This document shows, piece after piece, positions 25,205 to 34,213 of a DNA stretch of 64,000 nt. The DNA is from Bradyrhizobium sp. WBOS07. GTDB taxonomy: Bacteria; Pseudomonadota; Alphaproteobacteria; Rhizobiales; Xanthobacteraceae. Within the stretch, counting starts at the first letter, position 1. Every line of letters starts with the position of its first letter. Below the pieces are notes generated by a model. That model had not been told where the DNA came from. It saw nothing but the letters and a program-made list of their open reading frames with translations, and did no database searches. Both the position numbers and the translations under genes were made by a program. Location of the stretch: contig NZ_CP029008.1 in the NCBI RefSeq assembly GCF_024585165.1, positions 1,798,001 through 1,862,000 of the forward strand. Reading direction: 5' to 3'.

Positions 25205-26535
25205 TGAGCGAGACGGGTCCGAGAATGGCGATGCTGATGGCGATGACGGACCTGTGGCGCATACGACCGCCCGGGCCCGACAATATTCTTGCGCACCCGG
25301 CCTTCATGCGGCTGCGTGAGATCTGCCGCGACGACTACCCAAACGCCGGCAAGAAGGGGCCGAACTTCGCGCTCTCGACGGCATTGCGGGCGTTGGGCCT
25401 TCCATGTCACCTGCAGAAGGACACGGCCCATCTTGCCATGCCTGTGGAGGAAGCGGCGAAGGGATTGGACGCGGCGCTGCGCGCTACCCGGGCCAGGCGC
25501 ATTCACCTTGCGCCGCTCGATCTTGCCGCCGACCTGCCGCCGCACGCATTCGGTCCGGCCAGGGTGTGCCGGTTGAGCGCCGACGAGCTGCGCGGCGTGA
25601 TCGATGCGCGCCGGCTGAGGCGGCTTTATCCGCGTCAGGACTTCGATGCCGAGCGCTTCGCCGAATTCCACTGGCTGATCGTTGAGGAGGTCGTGGTGCT
25701 CGAGCAGGAGCCGGAGGAACGCGCGGTCCCGGTCCTGTTCATGGACCTGAGCCTAGATCTGGGGCGGGTCGAACCGCATCAAGGGCGGTTCCCGACTGCC
25801 TTGGAAGAAGCGCTGTTCTTCCTCCTGCTGGCCCCCTGGGAGAGCTGGTCGACCATGCAGGAAGTCGATTGGCGGGGCTTCCGTGTGCCATGGGTCTACA
25901 CGATCGACAGCGACATCTTCGTTCGTCCCAGTTCGCCGCCGTCCCCCGACACGTTGAGCTGGGAGGACCGGGTCTACGACGATGGCTATGGCGGGACATA
26001 CGAGGAAGAGCGCCCGGTCGAGCTGCACCTAGAAGAGGATGCAAAGACCGAGCTGACGGTGTGGGACCAGAGCCGATGGACGACCGTCGAGCAGGCGAAG
26101 CAATCGGTTTTGTTTGAGACGCCGATCCCTCACTTCCTCGTCCGCGCGTTCCTGGCCGAGGGCGTGGATGAATTCCTTGCGCACATCACGACGATCGAGG
26201 CGGCGCTCGGCTTGCGCGCGGACTATCAGAAGAATTTTCGCATCGCGCCTGACCGCCACAAAGGGATGCGCGCCACGAATAGAATTCGGGGACGGGTGGC
26301 CGGCCTGCTGGGCGATCGACGCTTCGCCGATCAGTATGAGCAGCTCTTCAACGTGCGAAGCGCATTCCTGCACGGCCGAGCCATGACCGCCATCTCGACG
26401 AAAGAGCGGGTGATGGCGCGGTCGTTGGCCCGCCAGATCGTCGAGGCGTTGATCCTTGCGACGCTCGCGGGGCCGATCAGCTCGCGGGAGGATTTCCTGG
26501 ATGGTCTACTCGACAGGGGTTCGCCCTTGATCTAG
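25204..26535 (+). CDS. HEPN (ApeA-like) protein, candidate RNase effector, 443 aa
   Basis: The C-terminal helical part has a HEPN signature: QLFNVRSAFLHGR (about residues 381-393), an R-x4-H motif that in HEPN RNases forms the active site. An upstream helix pair (HITTIEAALGLRADY) precedes it. The N-terminal 300 residues are unassigned (with FHWLIVEEVVVLEQ and DDGYGGTYEEE). The layout resembles proteins annotated with ApeA-like HEPN domains. The start codon overlaps the TIR stop by one base. It ends the rightward operon; the AbiE promoter begins 35 bases later. Confidence 0.7.
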   Translation: MSETGPRMAMLMAMTDLWRIRPPGPDNILAHPAFMRLREICRDDYPNAGKKGPNFALSTALRALGLPCHLQKDTAHLAMPVEEAAKGLDAALRATRARRIHLAPLDLAADLPPHAFGPARVCRLSADELRGVIDARRLRRLYPRQDFDAERFAEFHWLIVEEVVVLEQEPEERAVPVLFMDLSLDLGRVEPHQGRFPTALEEALFFLLLAPWESWSTMQEVDWRGFRVPWVYTIDSDIFVRPSSPPSPDTLSWEDRVYDDGYGGTYEEERPVELHLEEDAKTELTVWDQSRWTTVEQAKQSVLFETPIPHFLVRAFLAEGVDEFLAHITTIEAALGLRADYQKNFRIAPDRHKGMRATNRIRGRVAGLLGDRRFADQYEQLFNVRSAFLHGRAMTAISTKERVMARSLARQIVEALILATLAGPISSREDFLDGLLDRGSPLI

Positions 26536-26569
26536 CCGAAATAGACGGCTCCCCAGCAAGTCCGCTGGC

Positions 26570-26606
26570 TTGAAAACTGTCAGAAAACCGCGTATATTTC
26601 TGACAG
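26570..26606 (+). promoter_or_regulatory. AbiE promoter with overlapping palindromic operator
   Basis: A good sigma-70 promoter is present: TTGAAA (26570-26575), 17-base spacer, TATATT (26593-26598). A perfect 10-bp inverted repeat, CTGTCAGAAA (26577-26586) and TTTCTGACAG (26597-26606) with a 10-base spacer, covers the spacer and the -10 box. AbiEi antitoxins bind inverted repeats in their own promoter, so this is very likely the autoregulatory operator. It ends 10 bases before the abiEi start. Confidence 0.85.
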
Positions 26607-26616
26607 GAGAACGGCC

Positions 26617-27210
26617 ATGCAACGGTTAACCGAACAGATTCTCGCGCATGCCGAAGGGTTGCCGGAAGGTACGCCCGTGGCGGCTAAGAGCTTGCTTCAC
26701 CTCGGTAATCGCGCCGCGGTGGATCAGGCTTTGTCGCGTCTGACTGAGCGGGGCCAACTGATCCGGGCCGGTCGCGGCGTCTATCTCCGTCCCATCACGA
26801 GCCGGTTCGGAACGAGGGCCCCCTCCGTCCAGCAAGCGGTCGAGGCGCTCGCCAACCAGCGCGGCGAAGTCATCGTCCCGAGCGGGGCGGCGGCGGCCAA
26901 CACTCTCGGCCTGACGACCCAGGTGCCGGTTCGGTCGGTCTATCTAACCTCCGGCCGCAGCCGAACGATGAATCTCGGCAAACAGGTTGTCGAACTTCGT
27001 CATGCTCCGCGCTGGCAACTCGCCCTGGCTCATAAGCCGGCTGGCGAGGCGGTGCGGGCGTTGGCCTGGCTTGGGCCGGAGAAAGCGGAAGCCGCCTTGA
27101 AAACGTTGAAGCGGAAGCTCTCGCCGTCCACTTTCAGCGAACTGGTCGCGGCAGCGCCGCAGCTTCCGACCTGGCTCGCGCGCAGCGTAGGAAAGGCGGC
27201 GCATGGCTGA
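26617..27210 (+). CDS. abiEi: AbiEi-type antitoxin (DUF6088)
   Basis: This 197-aa antitoxin of a type IV toxin-antitoxin pair has an N-terminal winged helix (LGNRAAVDQALSRLTERGQL, then AGRGVYLRP) that should bind the operator just upstream. A C-terminal antitoxin domain follows (VIVPSGAAAANTLGLTTQVP, YLTSGRSRTMNLG). AGGAGA precedes the ATG. It overlaps the toxin gene by eight bases. In characterised AbiE systems the antitoxin represses its own promoter and neutralises the AbiEii nucleotidyltransferase without stable contact. Confidence 0.9.
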   Translation: MQRLTEQILAHAEGLPEGTPVAAKSLLHLGNRAAVDQALSRLTERGQLIRAGRGVYLRPITSRFGTRAPSVQQAVEALANQRGEVIVPSGAAAANTLGLTTQVPVRSVYLTSGRSRTMNLGKQVVELRHAPRWQLALAHKPAGEAVRALAWLGPEKAEAALKTLKRKLSPSTFSELVAAAPQLPTWLARSVGKAAHG

Positions 27211-28219
27211 CGCCTTTCTCCACCTTCCGGTCGCTGACCGCCGCGAGGCGCTAAGCGTCGCGGCCGATCAGTCGGGACGACCGGCGCACCTTCTCGAGAA
27301 GGATGTGTGGGTGGTTTGGGCGCTCGCCACGCTCTACGGGTCGGCGCTCGGCGAGCATCTGGTGTTCAAGGGCGGCACGTCACTGTCGAAGGCCTATGGG
27401 GTCATCCGGCGGTTTTCCGAGGACGTCGACCTGACCTACGACATCCGGGCGATCGCGCCCGACCTGGTGGACGGCAACGGCGAGGCGTTGCCGAAAACAC
27501 GTAGCGAGGAGAAGCGCTGGTCGAGCGAGGTGCGCAAGCGCTTGCCGGATTGGGTGGCGGGCACCGCGCAGCCGGTCGTCGCGGACGCGTTGGCTGCCGC
27601 GACGTTGGCGGCTGCCGTCCGCGTGGAAGGCGAGAAGCTGTTTGTCGACTACGAGGCGACCACCGCTGGCTCGGGCTACGTCGCACCGAGTGTGATGCTG
27701 GAGTTCGGGGCGCGATCAACGGGCGAGCCGGCGAGCCTCCGCGACATCAAATGCGATGCATCCGGCCTGGTTGAAGGCGTAACGTTCCCAACAGCGCGGC
27801 CGCGCGTGATGCACGCCGAGCGGACCTTCTGGGAGAAGGCGACGGCTGTCCACGTCTTCTGCCTCCAGCAGCGGCTGCGCGGTGATCGCTTCGCACGCCA
27901 CTGGCATGACATAGCGCGTCTGGATGACGCCGGCCTGGCGGATGCGGCTTTCGCCGATAGGGAGCTGGCGAACGCGGTCGCGCGCCACAAGGGCATGTTC
28001 TTCGTTGAGAGGGCGGCCGATCGAAGTCCGATCGATTATGCGGCTGCCGTGAATGGCGGTTTGCAGCTCGTGCCTGGCGGTGATGCCGCGAAGGCGCTGG
28101 AAGAAGATTATGGTCGCATGGTCGAGGACGGTCTGCTGTTGGAAGATGCTGAAACCTTCGAGGTCCTCATGGCGCGGAGTGCAGATGTCGCGCGCCGGGC
28201 AAACGAGGCGGCGAAATAG
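27203..28219 (+). CDS. abiEii: AbiEii nucleotidyltransferase toxin
   Basis: This 338-aa toxin of the AbiEii/AbiGii family has the nucleotidyltransferase signature FKGGTSLSKAYG (55-66) and FSEDVDLTYD (71-80), with the catalytic acidic pair in EDVD. Later RVMHAERTFWEKATAVH and HWHDIARL follow the family pattern. Characterised members transfer nucleotides to tRNA acceptor ends and stop growth. It overlaps the antitoxin by eight bases. The next gene starts only 18 bases after its stop, so SIR2-HerA is probably on the same transcript. Confidence 0.92.
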   Translation: MADAFLHLPVADRREALSVAADQSGRPAHLLEKDVWVVWALATLYGSALGEHLVFKGGTSLSKAYGVIRRFSEDVDLTYDIRAIAPDLVDGNGEALPKTRSEEKRWSSEVRKRLPDWVAGTAQPVVADALAAATLAAAVRVEGEKLFVDYEATTAGSGYVAPSVMLEFGARSTGEPASLRDIKCDASGLVEGVTFPTARPRVMHAERTFWEKATAVHVFCLQQRLRGDRFARHWHDIARLDDAGLADAAFADRELANAVARHKGMFFVERAADRSPIDYAAAVNGGLQLVPGGDAAKALEEDYGRMVEDGLLLEDAETFEVLMARSADVARRANEAAK

Positions 28220-28237
28220 AGATTTGGGGGGAATGCG

Positions 28238-29542
28238 GTGGCGGATGCAGACAAGACGGAGCCATCGAAGCTCACATTCAAGTTTATTCGCGGCGTCGAG
28301 GGTGAGAAGGCTGATTATGATTGGCCTGATGGGGCGGATATTGTCAGAAAGGCGTTGGCTGAGTCACTGAATGCCAAAAATGTGGCGTTCCTCCTGGGAG
28401 CTGGCTGTTCTTCGTCGTGGGCTAATGACAAGGAGGTCGGCATCCCAACGATGGCGCCCCTCGCGAAGGAATTCACGGCGGCACCGAAGGAAGGGGATCA
28501 ATCGTTCCCGACAGCCGACGAACGTGATGCTCTGTTGAAGCAGTTTGGAATCGACCTCGGTGCCGCGGAGTATGCGCGCAACCTAGAGCGGCTGATGGAG
28601 CTTCTTTTCAGCCTGCGCTTCGTCTTAGTGCGCAGTTCGCTGAGTGATGCCGCCACAAGACTCAAGACTGTCGAATCGATCATCAAGAAGGTTCAAACAT
28701 TTCTTTGGGCCAAATGCACGAACGGCGCCTTCGCGAATGGCGACCATACCGTCGTTGGCCTTTATGAATCCTTCTATCGCAAGCTTGTGCTGCGCGACCG
28801 ATCTCTTCCGCGTCCTTGGGTGTTCACCACGAACTACGATCTCTTCAACGAGACCGCAATGGATAGGCTCGGCCTGCCATACACGAACGGCTTCTCCGGC
28901 GTTGTCGAACGGCGGTTCAATCCAGCGACGTTTCGGTACGCCCTCGCTGAACAGCTCGATGTCACCAGCCGCAAGTGGTCTGCGGTCGATGGCTTTGTCT
29001 ATCTGTGTAAGATTCATGGGTCCATTAGTTGGACAGAGGACGATCACGGACTTTTCCCGATCCGAGAAACGGCCGTCTCCAAAGAACCGGGCAAGGTGAT
29101 GATCTATCCGACGCCTGCCAAGCAGAATTCGAGCCTTGGGTCTCCCTATGCCGATCTGTTTCGGGAATTCCAGTCACGCATTGTTCGCGAACAGAGCGTG
29201 CTATTTACGATGGGGTATGCCTTCGGCGACGAGCACATCAACAATATCATCTATCAGGCCCTGACGATTCCCACGTTCCGGCTCGTGATCTTTGTAGATC
29301 CAGATTTGGACGGGGAGATTGCGAAGCTTCGCGCGCTAAATGATCCACGAATTTGGATCATTGGGGGTGCCGGACGCAGCGCCGGACGCAAAGCCCATTA
29401 CTTCGACACCATTATCGAAGAGTTCATGCCGCAACGCCCGAGCGAGCGCATTGATGACGCCGTTCGGAAGGTGATCGAGGCGATGGCCCCGAAGAAGGAG
29501 GCCGCGGCTCCCCAGAAGGGGGAGGATGACGATGAGTCGTGA
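28238..29542 (+). CDS. SIR2-domain protein of a SIR2-HerA defence system
   Basis: This 434-aa SIR2-like protein has GAGCSSSWAND (about 54-64), TTNYDLFNETA (about 197-207), CKIHGSISW (about 256-264), and the C-terminal strand LFTMGYAFGDEHINN. In SIR2-HerA (Nezha) systems this protein hydrolyses NAD+ when activated in complex with the HerA ATPase. The start is GTG 28238, behind a G-rich ribosome binding site (TTGGGGGG). It overlaps the HerA gene by 11 bases. The family also occurs alone, but the adjacent HerA makes the system assignment firm. Confidence 0.9.
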   Translation: MADADKTEPSKLTFKFIRGVEGEKADYDWPDGADIVRKALAESLNAKNVAFLLGAGCSSSWANDKEVGIPTMAPLAKEFTAAPKEGDQSFPTADERDALLKQFGIDLGAAEYARNLERLMELLFSLRFVLVRSSLSDAATRLKTVESIIKKVQTFLWAKCTNGAFANGDHTVVGLYESFYRKLVLRDRSLPRPWVFTTNYDLFNETAMDRLGLPYTNGFSGVVERRFNPATFRYALAEQLDVTSRKWSAVDGFVYLCKIHGSISWTEDDHGLFPIRETAVSKEPGKVMIYPTPAKQNSSLGSPYADLFREFQSRIVREQSVLFTMGYAFGDEHINNIIYQALTIPTFRLVIFVDPDLDGEIAKLRALNDPRIWIIGGAGRSAGRKAHYFDTIIEEFMPQRPSERIDDAVRKVIEAMAPKKEAAAPQKGEDDDES

Positions 29543-31562
29543 CGATCGGAAGCGCGCAATCGGCAAGGTGGTCTCGGTCGCGGCCGACCGTTTCGTGATC
29601 GAGATGCATGCGGGCACCGACAACTTCACCGTCGTCGGATTCGACGACGTTCACTATGTCGCCAGGCTCGGATCGTTCCTGATGGTCGCGGTGCAAACCG
29701 AGTACGTGGTTGTCGAGGTCGTCGGCCTGCGTGAGCGCGACGTTGGTCATGTTAGTCGCAGTGAAGGGGAGCTGGATAAGGCTTCTTCGGCGAAGTACCT
29801 CGATGTCGTTCCCGTCGGGATGCTGCCTCAAGATCGGCGCGAAAGGTTTCGCTTCGGCGTCTCCGTGTTCCCGTCACTCTACGGCGACGCACTGTATGCG
29901 CTGGACGCTGAACTGGATCGAGTCTTCGAAACCGATCATCCTTCGGAGCCTACACCCCCGATCGACAATGTTCCACCCACGCCACCTGATGCCACCCGCT
30001 ATCGCGCATTGACGATCGGCCGGTCCGTCATATTCGAGGGTTACGACGTTAAGGTCAGGATCGATGATTTCTTCGGCGGACACACTGCCGTCCTGGGAAA
30101 CACAGGGAGCGGGAAGTCCTGCACGGTCGCATCGGTCCTCCAATCCTTGTTCGAAAAGGCGGAAGAACACCATGCTCGCGGTGCCACGTTCGTCGTATTC
30201 GACGTCAATGGAGAATATGCGAAGGCGCTGTCGCCGCTCGCAAAGCGCAAGCAGATCGGCGTGGACCATGTCATTCTGGACGGCACCGCACGCACGGAGC
30301 GTTTTCGTCTGCCCCATTGGTTTCTGGAGCAGTCAGAGTGGGAGCTGCTTCTGCAGGCCAGCGAGCGCACCCAACTACCGATACTGCGCATGGCGCTCGG
30401 GCTGGCAACATTGTTCTCAGCGGGCAGCGCGGCGGAGCTGAAGGGGATCAAGAACCACATTCTGGCAACCTGCCTGAGCCAAATTCTTCGTGACGACACA
30501 GGCAGTCCGTCAAAACACGATCGCATGGTCGGTCTGCTGCAAAGATTCAACACGCCGGAGATCAACAATCAAAAGATCGCGCCATTCATCAAAATCGGCT
30601 TCGGCCAGATGGCCAACCCTGCCGGTTTAACAACCTATTTGTTGGGAAACGCCAATGGCGGCGGATTTATCATCGAAGGTTTGAAATTCCCGGCATATGC
30701 CAACCTTCCCTTTGAGTTTTCCGCGTTGGGAGAGGCGCTCGATCTGGCGATCCTATACGAGGAGGCTCACGGTAACCGTCAGATCCGAGATTACTGCTCG
30801 CAGATGCTGACGCGTTTTAAGTCGCTCGAGGAGCGACCTGAATATGCGTTCCTGCGCTACGACCTTCAAGGAAGCCAAGCTGGGCCGTCGCTCGAAAACT
30901 TCCTTGAGCAGCTCCTCGGTTTGGCACGCGACGGAGCGGGTTGGGTCAAACGCAACCAGATCGTCATCATCGACATGAATGCGGTGGAGGATGAGGTTGT
31001 CGAGCTCGTAGCGTCAGTGCTCGCTAGAATGGCCTTTCGGCTGCTCCGACAAGCAGATCCACGCAATCGGTTTCCGATCCATCTGCTTCTTGAGGAAGCG
31101 CATCGATACATCGCGGAGAAGCCATCCCGCTATGCCATAGACGCCAGCAGAGTTTACGAGCGGATTGCCAAGGAAGGGCGAAAGTACGGGCTGTTCATTC
31201 TCGCCGCTTCGCAGAGGCCCAGTGAACTCTCGAAGACCATTCTTTCGCAGTGCTCGAATTTCGTCATCCATCGAATCCAGAATCCCGACGACCTTGCTCA
31301 TATACGGCAGATGACCCCGTTCATCTCCGAGGCGGTCCTGAAGCGGCTCCCGTCGCTTCCGAAGCAGCATGCGCTGGTCTTCGGCACCTCCGTGAACCTT
31401 CCCACGACCTTTCGCGTGCGCGACGCAAATCCTTTGCCTGCAAGCGATGACGCGAGAATTAGAGATTTGTGGTTCCATGAGGAGGGGCGAGCGGCTCAGG
31501 TTCGCATTACGCCGGCAACTTTCGAACATGGCGATGATAGCGTCGCGGCTGAGGGGAAATGA
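29532..31562 (+). CDS. HerA-type ATPase (DUF87) of SIR2-HerA system
   Basis: This 676-aa HerA/FtsK-superfamily hexameric translocase has an N-terminal HAS-barrel-like beta domain (GKVVSVAADRFVIEMHAGTD), Walker A GNTGSGKSCTV (about residue 189), strand FVVFDVNGEYAK, Walker B HLLLEEAHRYI (about 518) and the arginine-finger region ILAASQRPSELSKTILSQC. HerA proteins move along or assemble on DNA and act as platform for effectors. The ATG at 29532 is preferred (GGGGAGG 7 bases upstream) over 29526. The stop overlaps the next gene by ATGA. It is the second gene of a four-gene run. Confidence 0.92.
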   Translation: MSRDDRKRAIGKVVSVAADRFVIEMHAGTDNFTVVGFDDVHYVARLGSFLMVAVQTEYVVVEVVGLRERDVGHVSRSEGELDKASSAKYLDVVPVGMLPQDRRERFRFGVSVFPSLYGDALYALDAELDRVFETDHPSEPTPPIDNVPPTPPDATRYRALTIGRSVIFEGYDVKVRIDDFFGGHTAVLGNTGSGKSCTVASVLQSLFEKAEEHHARGATFVVFDVNGEYAKALSPLAKRKQIGVDHVILDGTARTERFRLPHWFLEQSEWELLLQASERTQLPILRMALGLATLFSAGSAAELKGIKNHILATCLSQILRDDTGSPSKHDRMVGLLQRFNTPEINNQKIAPFIKIGFGQMANPAGLTTYLLGNANGGGFIIEGLKFPAYANLPFEFSALGEALDLAILYEEAHGNRQIRDYCSQMLTRFKSLEERPEYAFLRYDLQGSQAGPSLENFLEQLLGLARDGAGWVKRNQIVIIDMNAVEDEVVELVASVLARMAFRLLRQADPRNRFPIHLLLEEAHRYIAEKPSRYAIDASRVYERIAKEGRKYGLFILAASQRPSELSKTILSQCSNFVIHRIQNPDDLAHIRQMTPFISEAVLKRLPSLPKQHALVFGTSVNLPTTFRVRDANPLPASDDARIRDLWFHEEGRAAQVRITPATFEHGDDSVAAEGK

Positions 31563-34213
31563 GTCGACGATCGATAGTTGTCGAAGGGCCGCTTGCATTC
31601 CGTACAGCGCGGATCGCTGCCGCACAGCGAGCGGATTCTGGGCTGCAGATTTTCACACTTCCACTGCTTGCTGCACGTCTCGCCGGAGGCTTTAACCGAC
31701 CGGCGCGATCCCAGGACCTCGACCCAGCCATTCGCGCTGCACTCGCCGCCGGCGGCTTGACGGAGCTCGAAGGTATCCGTCAGCTTCCGGGCACGACACG
31801 GTCAATCGCCCGCACGCTCGCAAAGGTTTGGCAAGCCGACCTCGATCTTGAGGGGCTCGCTAGCCACAATGCTCGGCTTGCCGAGCTTGCGGAGGTCGAG
31901 CGCCGCGTTCGCGCCAACCTCCCAGCAGGGGTTCTGACACCGCGCGACTTGCGCGATGCCGCAATTGCGCACGCGGCCCATGCGGCTGCAGCGCTCGGGT
32001 CAATCGATATCGATCAGCTCAGTGAGATTGCATCGGTCTGGCGTCCGCTTCTTGCGACGCTCGCGAAGACGGTCCCACTCGCTTGGCGCAATCCTGGAAC
32101 CTCCGATGCGAACTGGTTTCCGGGCCAGTTAATTACCAGCGACCGCGAGATGGCTGCGGACATATCCTTAGTTTCCTGCGCGAACCCGCGCGCCGAAGCA
32201 GTCGAAGCGCTACGTTGGATGCGTGAACTCATTGCCTCTGGCCGCGCGCGACCCGATGAGATCGCGATCTGTGCCACGGCCACCGAGGACTGGGACGAGC
32301 ACTTCCTGGTTCTCGTCGCGGACGCGGATCTCCCACTCCATTTCTCGCACGGCGTGCCGGTCCTCGCATCGCGCGAGGGACAAGCGTGCGCCGCACTTGC
32401 CGACGTCCTGCTCAACGGGCTTGGCCAGGATCGCCTCCGGCGACTGTTCGGCCATGCCGCGGGTCGAAGCCGTGCCTTGGCCGACTTGCCTGCGGACTGG
32501 TCGCTCGGCCTCCAGCCTGGTGCGGCGCTGTTCGAGATTGATCAGTGGCAGCGCGCGCTTGACGAGGCGACCGGCCGCCGCGCCGACGCAGGCGATCCAA
32601 GACCGGTCGTGATGCCCATTCTGCGGCTGCTTGCGAGTGGCCCCGAGGCGGCTGCGCAGGCCGGCGCGATGCTATTGGGCACAGCGGCCCGTGCGCTCTG
32701 GACCGAGGCGCTTCGACGCGCGCCGGCCGAAGGGCTCGAATTCTCACTAGAGGACTTGCGGCTGCCCGATGGACGCGATCCAGGCGCGAGCGCTGTCTGG
32801 TGCCCGGCGAGCCACCTTGCAGGTGCGCCGCGTCCCTGGGTGCGCCTGCTCGGCATGACATCGCGCTCTTGGCCGCGCCGCACGGCCGAGGACCCACTGA
32901 TACCGGCCCACATCCTGCCGCGCTCTGTGCTTGACCCTGATCCCGTCGCCGAGCAAGATCGACGCGCCTTTGCCGTCATCACCAGTCAGGCGGCGCGCGG
33001 CTGCGTTCTCTCGCGAAGCCGGCGTAACGCTCAAGGTGGGCAGTTGTCCGCCAGCCCGCTGATCCCGCAGAGCGCATCTTTGCAGATCCTGAAGCGGGCG
33101 CGCATTCCGCAGCATGCATTCAGCGAGGCCGATCGTCTTCTTGCACGGCCGGACGAAGCGGCGACATCGCCGGCGCTCACCGCAGCCAATCTCTGCTGGC
33201 GCAACTGGCGGCGCCCGATCGTCACCGCCCACGATGGCCAGGTTCGCGCAGACCATCCCCAAATCGTCCGCGCAATCGGTGATGTCCAGTCCGCCACCTC
33301 CTTGCGGCTGATGTTGCGCGATCCGCTCGCCTTCGTCTGGCGCTACGCGCTGGGCTGGCGCGCGGTCCCAGAAGACGATCAGCCCCTCACGCTGGACGCA
33401 CGCTCTTATGGTGAGCTGGTCCATGAGTTGCTGAAGCGCACGGTTGATGCGCTCGAACCTGTGCCGGGCTATGCGCGTGCGTCCCGGGAGGAAATCGAAG
33501 CTGCGCTCGCGACCTCGACGGAGACGGTCCGCACGCATTGGCCACTCAAGCGATCGGCGCCGCCCGCGTTGCTCTGGAAACACACGCTCGCTGCCGCAGC
33601 TCAGCTCGCCCTCAAGGCACTGACGCTTGACGAGACGTTCCAACCCGGTACGCGAAGCTGGACGGAGCTTGCTTTCAGTCAAGCTGGCGATGGTGCGATG
33701 GCACACGATCTACCCTGGCGCCCCGATTCCCTTGTTACGATTCCCGGTACCCAGGTGCGCATCCGAGGCAATATCGATCGGCTCGATCTCACCGGCGACC
33801 GTCGCGGCGTGCGCGTGTCGGACTATAAGACCGGCGTAGAACCGCGCCGAGCGGAGGAGATCGTGCTTGGCCGCGGTGCGGAGCTTCAGCGCGTCATCTA
33901 TTCGGTCGCGGCCAGTCAGTTGCTCCCCGACAATCCGCGCGTGATCGCGCGCCTCGTCTTTCTCGGCAACAAAGAGCCGAGGCCCTATCGCCTACCGGAC
34001 GTCGACCAGGCGATCGCCGAACTCGGCGGGCATGTCACGGCGGCCATCACCCTCCTGCGCGGTGGCCATGCCCTGCCTGGCCCCGACGCTCAGGAAGAGC
34101 ACAATGACTTCCGCATAGCCCTGCCGTCGTCGCCAGCAGCCTATCTTCAGCTCAAGAACGGCGCGTTCATGCGCGCTTTCGGAGGGTTTGCACGAGTGTG
34201 GGGCTGCCGATGA
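31559..34213 (+). CDS. AddB-like PD-(D/E)xK nuclease protein, 884 aa
   Basis: The C-terminal region (about 660-860) is a RecB-type nuclease: IRGNIDRLDL, VSDYKTG, and ELQRVIYSVA, giving the Asp, Asp-x-Lys and Gln-x4-Tyr motifs. The N-terminal 600 residues have the size and remote pattern of AddB (a helicase fold without an intact Walker A; IFTLPLLAARLAGG, VRLLGMTSRSWPRRTAEDP). No clear four-cysteine iron-sulfur set is seen. It is shorter than housekeeping AddB (about 1,000-1,100 aa). Start and stop overlap neighbours (ATGA both sides). Together with the next gene it makes a helicase-nuclease pair attached to SIR2-HerA. Confidence 0.82.
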   Translation: MSRRSIVVEGPLAFRTARIAAAQRADSGLQIFTLPLLAARLAGGFNRPARSQDLDPAIRAALAAGGLTELEGIRQLPGTTRSIARTLAKVWQADLDLEGLASHNARLAELAEVERRVRANLPAGVLTPRDLRDAAIAHAAHAAAALGSIDIDQLSEIASVWRPLLATLAKTVPLAWRNPGTSDANWFPGQLITSDREMAADISLVSCANPRAEAVEALRWMRELIASGRARPDEIAICATATEDWDEHFLVLVADADLPLHFSHGVPVLASREGQACAALADVLLNGLGQDRLRRLFGHAAGRSRALADLPADWSLGLQPGAALFEIDQWQRALDEATGRRADAGDPRPVVMPILRLLASGPEAAAQAGAMLLGTAARALWTEALRRAPAEGLEFSLEDLRLPDGRDPGASAVWCPASHLAGAPRPWVRLLGMTSRSWPRRTAEDPLIPAHILPRSVLDPDPVAEQDRRAFAVITSQAARGCVLSRSRRNAQGGQLSASPLIPQSASLQILKRARIPQHAFSEADRLLARPDEAATSPALTAANLCWRNWRRPIVTAHDGQVRADHPQIVRAIGDVQSATSLRLMLRDPLAFVWRYALGWRAVPEDDQPLTLDARSYGELVHELLKRTVDALEPVPGYARASREEIEAALATSTETVRTHWPLKRSAPPALLWKHTLAAAAQLALKALTLDETFQPGTRSWTELAFSQAGDGAMAHDLPWRPDSLVTIPGTQVRIRGNIDRLDLTGDRRGVRVSDYKTGVEPRRAEEIVLGRGAELQRVIYSVAASQLLPDNPRVIARLVFLGNKEPRPYRLPDVDQAIAELGGHVTAAITLLRGGHALPGPDAQEEHNDFRIALPSSPAAYLQLKNGAFMRAFGGFARVWGCR

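Noticed and set aside
32747..33706. 319-codon minus-strand frame inside the AddB-like gene
   Set aside because: Composition is typical of an antisense shadow, and the plus strand carries the nuclease motifs in order.
34198..34209. GTG 34198 as start of the AddA-like gene
   Set aside because: ATG 34210 gives the ATGA stop-start overlap seen elsewhere in this operon and keeps the full helicase; the GTG adds only four residues.
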